The position numbers were made by a program, and so were the translations under genes. The notes under the pieces were generated by a model. The model ran no database searches. It was given only the letters and a program-made list of their open reading frames with translations, and had not been told where the DNA came from. Positions 38,671-49,155 of a stretch of DNA of 64,000 nucleotides are shown one piece after another. This DNA is from Lethocerus indicus (lineage: Eukaryota > Arthropoda > Insecta > Hemiptera > Belostomatidae), in contig JACDQD010000010.1 of the NCBI GenBank assembly GCA_019843655.1, forward strand, positions 5,873,637-5,937,636. Reading direction: 5' to 3'. Positions within the stretch are counted from its first letter, which is position 1. Every line of letters starts with the position of its first letter.

Positions 38671-39765
38671 TGAAATTAAATTCTTACTAATCTCTTTGCG
38701 ATTGAATTTATTAGTCGTTGCAATTCGCAACAGTCATTGTTAGTTAACCAATATTCCGCGAGCTGAAAAGGATCCTTCCTGAATATAAAACTAAATTGTG
38801 ATTCGCATTTTAATTAACACACAGCGGAAGGTTCCTGTTGGCAAGTGTTTTATGCCCGATCGAAAGCAGGACGGGATTAAGTTTATTGTATATTGTACGG
38901 CAGTTTACCCGTCGCCTGACATATTTTTACGGTTTGAATAATGTTACGGCCGCTCGAAATTTGACGACACATATCAGTCACAACCGGCGACAACTCATTT
39001 CATAGCCGAGTCTCATAAAAATCAGTACTCAAGTAGGGCGGTCCCCCGGCGCCCCCGTTCCTTTTATTGGATCGTTTTTCTAACCTTTATTACGTATCCC
39101 GGGTGCATTGTCATATCCGGCGAACCGGGAGTCTGATCACATGTGCCGGGTTGAGGGAGGAGGGAGTTATACGACTCGAACGAATCGATATTCGCTCGTC
39201 TTCTTTCTTCCCCCGTTTTATAGATGTCCGTTGATACTTCGGCGAAGGGGCGAAAAAGCTTCCGTGCCAGAAAAACGGGAAATTATGGCATCAACAGCAG
39301 TCCTGCGGCCGTTCTTTTTCCTCCCTCCTGTCAGAGAGCGTTTCCAGTTCCAAAATACACTGCCATAAACTTGCAGCCCTGACTGGCTAAGCACGTTCAT
39401 AATGGCGTCAAAAAAACAAGGGTATTGTATGTTGGTACGCTACAAAAGACGGAGAAATCCTATTTCGAGAAATCTCATGGACTGGGTCAATCATGCGAAC
39501 TGGGAACGCAATTTTTTCATGAAAAATTACATTCATTTCTATCGAAGCTCAGGATTCTAAGAATATACTGACTCAGGCATGTTCTTCACGAAATTTGTTC
39601 TTTCTCAGTTATTGCTATGCGATCATGAGGAGTATTTATTCTTCCGACTCATCTTAAACGAGGGGCGTGTCCATTTTGTATTTTAACTCGAAAAAATGTA
39701 TCGAATCTGATATATTTTTTATACAGACGAACGTCCTCGTCGATTCTCGCAATTTCCACAGTTCT
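38671..39765. other. Non-coding, nothing recognised
   Basis: Mixed sequence between two repeat copies. Open frames at 39108-39400 on both strands overlap and resemble nothing known. Confidence 0.45.
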
Positions 39766-39921
39766 GTGACAGTGACTAACATTGGTGACAACAACAAGCG
39801 TGTCCGATCTTTTGTCGGACAAGACAGACAACATCCCCCAATGAAGGTGATGGCGAGCAGCCGAAACCGGTTTCGGCTAAAAACCAAACCAGTGAGAGGA
39901 GACAGAAACACGAAATTTATG
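39766..39921 (-). repeat. Hammerhead-type interspersed repeat, copy in reverse orientation
   Basis: GATGGCGAGCAGCCGAAACC, then GGTTTCGGCTAAAAACCAAA, then CCAGTGAGAGGAGACAGAAA matches the inverse of the family head. The core is damaged: CTGAAGA is replaced by ATGAAGGTGA, and the 3' strand of stem I is lost. The upstream portion (GACAGTGACTAACATTGG) is rearranged. Confidence 0.75.
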
Positions 39922-40913
39922 GAATTTAATTTTACTCTATGTTGAATGAATTAAAAAACGCTCGTGCACAGTCCTTATGCTACCCTATTGTAGTGTGAAA
40001 GGAAGATTTTATGCGTCTTTTTTGACCTGTACTGAAAATGTTAGACAATTAAATATGTAGATGAAGTGAACATTCATGATAATATTAAGTCCTGCCATTT
40101 GGTTAGTTCATGACGCTCCGTCTTAGCTGTCGTTTTATGCCACTAATTTAAAGAACCATGAGAGTTAACAACAGACACCTTTTTCGGAGGGCACCGTCCC
40201 TTCGGCGTTCGATTACTTTTCTCATCTCGTGTTACGCTCCCGGAGGGTAATAGTCACGATATTTGAGGTAAAGGCCGGGTTCATTTGAGAGGCGGCAGAG
40301 CGAACGAGGGCGAGGAAGCGTGAAACATCACTAAAACCTTGCCGTGAGCATGCTCTAAATCCTGGCAATTGGCGGAGGGGGGCCGTTTGAACGGCGGGGG
40401 GGAAAGAACTAAAAACAGGGGCGGTCACTAAAAAGTGACCGCCTTTTATGGTGCCCTATCCGGTTGTGCCTCGGACCTAGAACACTGTGTTACTCCCGAT
40501 AGCCCCGGTAATCGATCTCAGGTCGGAAGCGCTCTGGTCGACCCCGGGGCTAACAACCTGGACGAGAAATGGCGTTCACCCCCGGGGGATATAAAAAGGT
40601 TGCAGAGGTTTCTGGTTCTTAAACTTCAGTGCCGAACCTCTTCAACCCCACGTCATCAACAACATCCTTCAATCTCATTTGTTTGTTTTCAAATTTAACC
40701 ACCCACGAATATCTCGCGAGGCCGTAAAATGAAATTTTCTCTAAAACCGACATTAACCGTTCCGTCTACTAACGCGGCCTAGGGAACGTCCAAGTGGAAG
40801 TCCAACCCTGAACTCGAACTACATTAACGGTACTTTTTCAAAATATAAATTTTCAAATATAATTGATCACGGCGTACTATTGATCATGTAAGTACTTCCA
40901 GAATACTTCAAGG
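39922..40913. other. Non-coding, nothing recognised
   Basis: Includes a G run at 40393-40401 and AAAAAGTGACC near 40428 that partly mirrors GGTCACTAAAA (a hairpin, GGTCACT/AAGTGACC). A GC-rich part at 40435-40700 is open for 87 codons without a family motif. Confidence 0.45.
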
Positions 40914-41190
40914 AATTAGTTTAATATACCTGTTTTGTGGTCTGCGAGGGGTTGGAATACCGTAGGTTCGTGGTGTTTCTGTCTCCTCTCGCTGGTTTGG
41001 TCTTTCGCTAGACCGATTTCGGCTGCTCGCCATCTTCAGTAGCGGTGTTAGTCACTGTTGGCACTTTGGATGTTTTTCGGGCATCCTCACTGCACTGTTA
41101 CTTTCACTTGTACTGTAGTGTTTGTCAGTTGTATATATACGCATTTTGTTATTGTTATTGGGGTATTATGTTTGTCTTATTTGGGTTGGA
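40914..41190 (+). repeat. Hammerhead-type interspersed repeat, best-preserved copy
   Basis: The order of blocks is ATATACCTGTTTTGTGGTCT, TACCGTAGGTTCGTGGTG, TCTCCTCTCGCTGGTTTGGT, the ribozyme core (inverse strand), GGTGTTAGTCACTGTTGGCA, GATGTTTTTCGGGCATCCTC, CACTGCACTG, CACTTGTACTG, then a T-rich segment ending near TTTGTCTTATTTGGGTTGGA. The same order recurs at 38053 and 59953. No protein of a polymerase is encoded, so this is a non-autonomous repeat. Confidence 0.87.
41006..41044 (-). ncRNA. Hammerhead ribozyme-like core, most complete copy
   Basis: Minus strand: CGCTA-CTGAAGA-T-GGC-GAGCA-GCC-GAAA-TCGGTC-TAGCG. Stem I is a perfect five-pair CGCTA/TAGCG. The invariant CTGANGA and GAAA boxes are intact, stem II is GGC/GCC, and the GTC cleavage triplet directly precedes stem I. 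This is a type I topology, with the open ends in stem I. Oddities are the unpaired T before stem II and the very short stem III. Self-cleavage would cut after the C of GTC. Confidence 0.58.
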
Positions 41191-41230
41191 TTGCAAGGAA
41201 TTCGCAGGAATTGTAATAATTGCTTTAATA

Positions 41231-41420
41231 TACGAGGGTCATTCAGTTATAAAAGACAAATTGCTCTGGAGGTTAAACTGTTTATTCTTTTCTCTCTTCA
41301 AAATTATCTCCAAGATTAATTTTACTAGCGCTGGAGTTGAAACAACAGTTGGACCTCCTTGACAGGTTTTCACCTTCGGAAAAAATCTTTCTGAAAACCC
41401 ACTTCGCCCATTCCGGCATG
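41231..41420 (+). mobile_element. Mariner-type terminal fragment (tentative)
   Basis: TACGAGGGTCATTCAGTTAT, then AAAAGACAAATTG, follows a TA dinucleotide. It resembles the terminal inverted repeat of many insect mariner elements (TACGAGGGTCATTCA...). No matching inverted end (TGAATGACCCTCGTA) was seen downstream and no transposase motif was recognised, so only one end would remain. The right limit is a guess. It begins about 40 bp after the hammerhead-type repeat. Confidence 0.5.
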
Positions 41421-43009
41421 GATCGCTTTACTTTAATGCATTTATGTTTCCGTAAACCGAAATAACAGACCAATAATAGACGGAAATAAATATCCCGTAT
41501 TAATATTCTCCGTCGTCCATGTGTGGGAGTAGACATATGCCGGGGGAGGCCAAAGTCCGGGGTAATGGGGTTGAATATTTCCCGGTGAAATGATTCCCCA
41601 CTTTGCCGGTCGCGGATGGGGGCCGCCCCAGTTATTAATCTCGACCGCTCCATTTTTCAACGGCCGATAAACAATTCATTTAATTACTTAACATGTTTTA
41701 TACCGGCTGAGCGCGGACAGACATCAGTCTAAACCCGGACGGTCTATTTATTACAGGGCGTGATGACTGATGGGGGTCTCTCGGCAGGTAAATCACGGCC
41801 GATTTTCGAAATCGGTCCACCTTCAATATGCAAACGAATGCGAATCGATATTTGTCCGGCATGATAAGTGTTTTTGACTACCGCCCGGTCGGTGGAAAAT
41901 GCGTCAGAGGAGAGAAATTCGGGGCCGCGAATTGTCGATGGATTAACCGACCGCAAACAAATGTCCAGCGTGTGTCCTAATTTTTCCTGCCCTAGCGATA
42001 TTTTCAATTTAAAGTACAAGTTTCAACTAAAGTTACATAGTGATGTTTTGGTACAAATTCAATTGAAACTCTAATAGAATCTGTATCAATTACCGGAACA
42101 TTCTGATTACTTTTTTAATCACATTATGGCGTATTTACAGAAGATAAATGCTAATATATAGAGCTGTGTGAAACTATTAGAATTCGGGATTATAAAAATT
42201 CGGGAGTCGCTGATTCTTCCGTCTGGAGTAAGTGTAAAGAGTGTTATATCGCACTCAGCCTACACTCCCCGAAAGTCTTCTTCTTCTAAAGGATTTATTT
42301 AGGGTTGTACTCAACCCGCTAAAAGGTTAACTGGTTTAATACGTAGGGCGTGAGGTAGCTGTGGACGGTCGGGCGGGTAAGGTTAAAATTAAAAACCCAT
42401 TTTCTTAGCGCGAGTGGGTCCCGGGGTCCCTGGGACTTTGCCTTCTCCCTAATTAAAATTCCGCCTATCTTGGCCCGACTTCAAATACCCTTTTTTCTCT
42501 CTCTCTCTCTCTCTCTCCGCTCCTCTCCTCCCATGCTTTATCTCCATCTCTCCTAAACGAAGGCCGGCCGCGCGGTTAGGAGGGTTTTATATACCATTGT
42601 GTCTAGCAAATAGCTCGTGGTCGGGAGTTAATTGGCTATATTTTGGCCCCTCCGGGACAGTCGCGACGACCTCGACGACCCTTTCCGAACCCGTTTTCCG
42701 ATATTGGCTTTCGATCGGCCACTGCCTTCGCACTTCGCCTCGTCGCAAAACAGACCTTCCTGTATTGACAGGAATTCATGCAGGACTTCAGAATCGTTCC
42801 TATTTCGTCCTGCAGCATCCCATCAGATCAGTAGAATATTGTAAAACGGAATCCAGCAAACATTCAATCCTTATATCATCGACGCCTGTATGGAATGAGA
42901 AACTACTTTACGTAATCACAGGGCAGAGACCTCTCGACAAAAATCTGTGCAGGTGTGACCTGATATCTTATATATGTTGAGCTTACTTGAACTGTAGACA
43001 CTGTAGGAT
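41421..43009. other. Non-coding with a CT run
   Basis: A CT run of 22 nt is at 42497-42518. A 127-codon open frame at 42597-42980 overlaps frames on the other strand and has no recognisable domain. Nothing else was recognised. Confidence 0.45.
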
Positions 43010-43402
43010 ACTGCGGTTTTTTAACCTTTTTTTTTATTTTGTACAATCAACATTGAATGTTATAAGTACAAATGCTGTATGTATTTGGATACGAATGGAT
43101 TAGGATGAGGAGAAAGGCGGGAGTGGAACTTCGGGAACCGGGATTTTGCGACTTCGTCGACTGTCGGTATGTTGAGGTCGTGGTGGATTGTGAGGTTAGA
43201 AACATACCGGGGAGCATTAAGGATGGTACGAAGGACTTTTGACTGAAATCTCTGGATGCGAGCGATGTCGGATGTCTTGGTGGAACCCCATAGCTCTAAG
43301 GTCAATTTTGATGTCCGTTTTAGTAATGTTCTTAGTCCAAGATTTTCGGTTTAAGTCGAGTTTCTTTCGAGTCGTGTACGGGGACGGTACTGCGGTAGCC
43401 AC
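43010..43402 (-). pseudogene. Jockey-type non-LTR retrotransposon, 3' fragment
   Basis: Minus strand: PSPYTTRKKLDLNRKSWTKN and ITKTDIKIDL in one frame. In another frame: LELWGSTKTSDIARIQRFQS, then KVLRTILNAPRYVSNLTIHH, then DLNIPTVDEVAKSRFPKFHS and RLSPHPNPFVSKYIQH. The join between them has lost the NNKAILKPTWTYGI part, which shifts the frame. The tail is CAATGTTGATTGTACAAAAT, then A-rich DNA ending near 43018, identical in type to 20097-20137. This copy preserves the C-terminal part best. Confidence 0.9.
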
Positions 43403-44507
43403 AAGATTATTTACGAGTTTTGCTGTTCTGACGGCTATATTATCGATGATTTATATTTCTTGGCATCTAACCGCCGCATCATTAGCGTGTTTCTTCGTGG
43501 CGTTCCTCCACCAGATCATTCATTCTGAATTCTTTGAAACGGCGGAGAAAAATTAAAATAACAGTGTCCAGTTGTAAGATCCCCGCATGTATAATTTCAC
43601 AGCGGTTCACACAACGCATTCACGTATTTTTCTTCATAGCGGGTGGGGAAAGTGAAGACTCTCATCGTATAAATAGTTTTCAGCTCAGCATCGTTATTAG
43701 CATCCCCTTGACACTGAGGTACGCACTACGGCCGTATGACAGGACCAAATACGTGGGAAGATCGTGTGTATGATAACATTCAAATCGAATGGCTGAGCTT
43801 GAAACAAAAATCAAAACTGACTCCTAACGAGGCTTTGAGAGGCTTAATTAATGTTATTTCTGTGGGACAGGCTGTTATGAGGAATGGCGCGTAGTGTACA
43901 TGGCAGCCGCTCTCTAGGTTACAGGGAATGGGGGCGAAGTTGAGCGGCTGAAAGGAGGCCGGGATAAGAAGAAGAAGAAGGGGAGTGTCCCAATTTGAAT
44001 ACAGTTACATCCCTGTTTGAATTTTGGTTTGGCCTTTGGGTGGGGGGGGTGGAGTAAACGAACAGAGGAGCGCCTGAGTTCGGGACCTGAATTGTTCGTC
44101 ATATTTCCGTGTCGCGGGAGCGCGTCCCGCGCGTGCGGGCGCCGGCGCCCGTTAAAGAGTGTTCCAGCCAGCTTTCTTTAGCCGCCCCCCCCCCGACCTC
44201 TCAAACCCCTCACACATAGAAGGAGGAGGGCGTAGGCGCGGCCTCTCGTATTACAGGGGTTGTGGAGGGGGGTTGTTACAACCCCGGCTACACACGGGCA
44301 CACACCTCATTTGCGTGCGGGAGGGAGGACATTTCGCGACCGAGAGAATTTGAACTCCTCGCAAATTGGAACTGAAATGAGGGAAGGAGGAGGGGTGGAT
44401 GGAGCCGGAGCAAGAGTAGGGGCACTACCCCCCACCTAAAAGATTCCTTTTCTGTATAATGTTACCAATTATTCGGTCTGACAACCAAACTTTACAGGGC
44501 TCTAGTA

Positions 44508-44508
<1 letters not shown>
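43403..44508. other. Non-coding; GC palindromes at 44114-44150
   Basis: GCGGGA-GCGCG-TCCCGC (44114-44130) is a 6-bp hairpin, followed by the perfect palindrome GGGCGCCGGCGCCC (44137-44150). A GAAGAAGAAGAAG tract lies at about 43968-43980 and a G run at 44041-44050. No gene was recognised. Confidence 0.5.

Positions 44509-44558
<50 letters not shown>
44509..44558. repeat. (TA)25 microsatellite
   Basis: Uninterrupted TA run of 50 nt. The isoleucine-tyrosine repeat frames across it are artefacts. Confidence 0.97.
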
Positions 44559-44564
<6 letters not shown>

Positions 44565-47500
44565 GTAAGTTAAGGTGTTTTTTGGGGGGTCTGCCGCAGT
44601 TAGGAATAAATAACATGACTCGTGTTATTTCCCGTCTCAACTCAAATAATTGGTTGGCAATAAAGCGAAGTACTCTTACCGTTGTACCATTACCGGAAAT
44701 ATACAACACAATTGGATATCGTCACCATTACGGGTGTATTAAGTCAAAACACTAACTCTAGTGAGGAAAAATTTAAATGGCTTACATGGAATACATTTTT
44801 TCATTTGGTTTGTACCGGCCTCCAGGGCGTGGGGAGTCGGCTTGTAGGTGTAGGAAATTATTGTAAGATTTTGCAAAATTTATTTGTAAAATTGAACTGT
44901 CGTATTAGTTTCCAACTGAAGGAGCATAGCGATAATGCAATACCGGGCGAGTTGAGGGCGGAAAACAGGCTAGGAAATCATAACAAACTTGGCTTACGTC
45001 AACGGATAATTAGCGGATTGAGACCTGGTATAAGTTTACCGCCCGTGACACGGTAGAAGCACTATAGCGAATCACAATATAATGAAGAACGAAAAGAAAT
45101 GTGTAAGAAGGTAGCGTTTCTGTGTCTCGCCCGCTTAACGAACCCGAAGAACCTTATCGAATTTCGTGAAGAACTGCCGGCCGTTCCACGATCAGATTTC
45201 CTGCTTTTAACACAAAGTGGCGCCTCAGGAAATGGGATAAATTAAAGAGGGACGCCTCGGCGTCTCCAATCGCTCCCACTGCTGGTAATATTTCCTAAAC
45301 CGCATGCACCAATTCATGTATTTCTTATGTATATAATAGGTATAATATAATATAAGCTTTCCTGGAAGTGGGGTAAACGATTCCACGGGTGGTCGCGGAG
45401 GGGGGCGGGGCGGTGTAGTGGAAACTTTAGCAATTTAAGTTTGCACTTATAATGAAGAATCTATTGAGTTATCGAAGAAGCAATCTGTCAGCAGTTATTG
45501 ACAGACTGTCGGCGGGGCCAACTTTGCATTTCGATTATGCAAAACCTTCCCGACCGGGCTTAGGTGCACCGCTGAGGCCGTTCTTATGCCGGCTTTTGTT
45601 GTTCCGAAAGTGCAAGTGAGCGCGGAAAACTCGTCTTACCTTGCCTCTAACGCATTGAACGGATACGGCAATTCGGAATTTATTTAGTCGAAATTATAAT
45701 GCAGTACACGAGGACTTGTTGGCTTGCAACAAAGTGGCGAAAACAAATTTCCATAACAGAGACTTCGAGGAGTTTTTGTTGCCGGCATAAAACACGAATA
45801 AACAGAAGTATAAACGAACCGAGTAAATTTTTAAATTCGGCGAATAAAGAATATCCTAATGTCTCTTTGATCGAATGGCTCTCTTATTTAAGAGCAGAGC
45901 TATGATATATTTTTCTGTTCTAAAGGTTTAAATCCCTTTTACATTTAGCCTGATCTCGAGTACTTTGCCCGTAATCGAGCGTCCTACATCGGAGTACATA
46001 TTTCAAAGTAAATATATCCAAGGAGACGGATTGGGCGGGGTTTCAGCGGATTATTAGGCCGAGCCTTGGAGCTATAAATCGCTAAATCGGTTGAACGCCC
46101 CGAGCCCCGGAATATCGGATTTAATCATGAGTCCACGTCCAGGGCAAGATCGAAAGCCTTCGATAAAAGTAAAACGAGGAATTGGGTGTCTGAAGCGGCG
46201 TGCGCGATCGGGGGCGGCGGGAAGGGGTACATAATGACAAGCCCTTCGGTGACTGCGGGGGTGGATATAATAAGGGAGAAGTCGGCGAATACAACAAGTG
46301 GACGGGGTTGTAAAAGGGCCCACCCCCCTTTGCAGGGAGGAGATCCAAGTTTTAACATTGTTATTAGGTAAGGAATCGTGCTTGGAGGGGGTCTTTCAAA
46401 GTACCCCGAACCCCGTCCAACCCCTACGCAAGGGGTTAGTTTACTGCAAATTGTATCGGAACTCCCACCCACACCCTCTCCCGACTATCTCCCGACGGTG
46501 CAGCGGCGGGGGGGAAGAGGAGACTTCCCGTTCAAACATTTTAAATATACCTCGGTAGGCTATCGTTTAGGGAATTTACTCCGGGCGGCGGGGGGGATGG
46601 TCCCTACAAAGGGCCGATTTACAGAGGGACGGGGGACGGTCCCTTCGTCGTTTAAGGCTAAACTTTGTCGACTGTTATTTAGAGCGGAGACTAACTGGGC
46701 TCTTAGCCCTCTCCTTAATGTAGGGGCGCTTACGCGGAATTCGATTCGGCCAATGATTCGGATTGAAATTTTCTTTTGTTAAGTACCCTCCGCGTTCTGG
46801 GAGGGATTTTTGTTCTCGGGGTTATTTTGAACGTTCGAATTTTTGTAATAATTATCATTTCATTGATTCACCTGGTGGCGGCTTGCCAAGGTTTCTCTGC
46901 TTTCAGTAACACTCGATTACACCGAGTGTTCAGAGTGAATTATTTTTATAATATATCATAAGATCGAACTAACCACGGTCCAATATTGCATTTCGCGTAT
47001 CTGGTCATTGCTTGTTGAACACGAAATTTAAAATTATATCTCATAAACATGAAAGGAAAATTAAAAGCATGCCTTTGACAGAAGTCACCTTCCGATTTAC
47101 CGATCGAGAGAAGGCGCGACCTCTACTGTAAGAGATCTAGCCCAGTAAGAGGCTCACTGTAAGTATGTAGGGCTTTCCACTGACTATAGAGCGGTCTATC
47201 GGCGATGACACGAGCGTTCGTTGAATAGTAAAGGGGTTTCACTAGGGGGGACGGGCGAAAGAGGGGAGCCCTATGAATTATGAAATTGGCCCTAGGGAGC
47301 AGGCGCCAGCGCGTACGGGCCGGCGTACGTGCGCGGGTACGGGCGTCTGTCCTTCCGACTTTTATCAGTTGATTGGCCCCCGCGGAGGGGAGGGCGGCGT
47401 TCCTCCCCATCGTGTTATGTTTTATTACAGGAGGGGATGAGTAAGGGCGAGACACACACGGGGGAGCGGTCCTCTTACTCTCCGTTCAATATAAACATAG

Positions 47501-48949
47501 GTTGTTCGGAACCGCGTGTATAACCGGGGCCATAATACGTGCCTTATAAATATACGACGAGGTACCCGCCCCCTTCCCACCAACCCCTTACGGTCACCTA
47601 CTGCGGCAGTAGAAGAATTTTCGAAATACACCCCCGTCATATCTGACCTTTCCCTTCCCAACCGCAGTTCAATTTCCTATAGATACCAGGGTGGCTCCGT
47701 AACGTTTCAGATGTTCCCGTGAGGGCGGGGGAGGATGAAAAAATATAGTGGTTGAATAATTTAACATTCACTCCATCGGGAAGGAATGAGGACGGCTCGT
47801 CACTTATGATTTGTTTTACTGTTACAAATTATTATGCCCATTGTACTACATTCGAAGTAGTCATTAAATTTTCCATTCGACACACTTCGGAACAACTGGT
47901 TTTAATGCAGTCGAATAATCTAATGAAAATGTAACGTAAATTTTAGTGGAGCTATACGCCAACTGCCGACCGGTTCACTTTAGTAAACTGTGTCATGTTA
48001 CACGTCAAGTTCTTTCAGTATTTACCGTCTATCCATTCGGATGAATATATTTTCGTATTGGACATTTCAGGGTCTGTGTATCACACTTGGCGCCGGGGCG
48101 AAGCAATTGACACGCTCCTCGTTAGTGTGCCGAGCAAGCCTTTTCGGGCCCGAGTCCAGTGTAAATATTATTCGAATCCGTTTGAAGGCGATTCAACATC
48201 AAATCGTCCGGCAGTTTAACGGAAACGCGGCGTAAACAGCGAACAGTCGTTATCTGTCTGCGTTCGCACGCGCCTCACTCGCGGGAATAAATCACCGATT
48301 AGTTCCGCGGAACTATATTTAAACATCAAACTGCGAGCCAAAACTCGTTCGAAAACCATCATGCGGTTTTAATGCGGTCCTTTTTTCTACCCCCTTCGAA
48401 TAGAGGACGACACTCGCTATTTGATATGGGTTACATTTTTTTTCGCGCGTATTTATAATTTAGGCGGTGAGAACAAAAAATAACGTATTCTAGCTCAAAC
48501 GCACTCAAATAGGAAAACTGTCATCGAAATTAAGTTGAGATATTACTACGTCATTCCTGTTGTGAGTGTCATTATTATGCCTCAATGTAAACGGTGTATT
48601 TCATAAAGTATGTAAGATAAAACGTGACTGTAATTCTAATGTAATTCCTGTATAAGGTCTAGATAACTTGACTGTGCCTTCGGCACATTTATTCTGCTCG
48701 TACGCATTTCTTTGAAACTTTGGACGTAAGTGATGCGTGAACGCCACGGGTCAAAGCCGTACGCATATATAACAGAATTTCGCTTACGTCTAAATATCTA
48801 TTCGGTTTTGCGTACGCGTTTCTCAAGCGAAATTTATACACAAGGCTCAAAATTAAGTCAGCAATGAATAGATAAGAAAAATTCTAATGTACTCTCTGAC
48901 CACATGTTCGCGGTTTGCTTCCGAACGTTTTCCGCGTTTAGAACCAAGT
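44559..48949. other. Non-coding with GC-rich, G-run-rich part 46000-47500
   Basis: The part from 46080 to 46760 is GC-rich, with open frames of up to 134 codons in several overlapping frames on both strands; none shows a known motif. A GC inverted repeat, GCGCGTAC...GTACGTGCGC, is at about 47309-47334. The rest is ordinary mixed sequence. No gene or element was recognised. Confidence 0.45.
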
Positions 48950-49155
48950 TTATTTTGTACAATCAACACGAATGTTATAAATGCAAGTGCTGATTTTTTT
49001 TCACATGTATTTCGTGATAAAAGGAACCGCCCAAAGTTGGCACTTTTTACACAAGAACAATTATAGTCAGAGGGCTAAGAAGATCTCTAGACCAGCGGCG
49101 TTTTGAGGAGAAAGGCGGGAGTGGAACTTCAGTAACCGGGATTTTGTGACTTCTC
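48950..49155 (-). pseudogene. Jockey-type retrotransposon, extreme 3' end
   Basis: Minus strand: TCACAAAATCCCGGTTACTG and AAGTTCCACTCCCGCCTTTC correspond to VAKSR...LKFHSRLS of the family. The 3' untranslated part follows: TTAGCCCTCTGACTATAATT, then GTTCTTGTG, then GTTGATTGTACAAAATAA. The same untranslated text is at 19985-20115. The upstream coding part is absent. Confidence 0.82.

Noticed and set aside
42597..42980. 127-codon open frame
   Set aside because: It overlaps open frames on both strands in GC-rich DNA and has no known motif.
44425..44755. Ile-Tyr repeat proteins on both strands
   Set aside because: Translation of the (TA)25 microsatellite.
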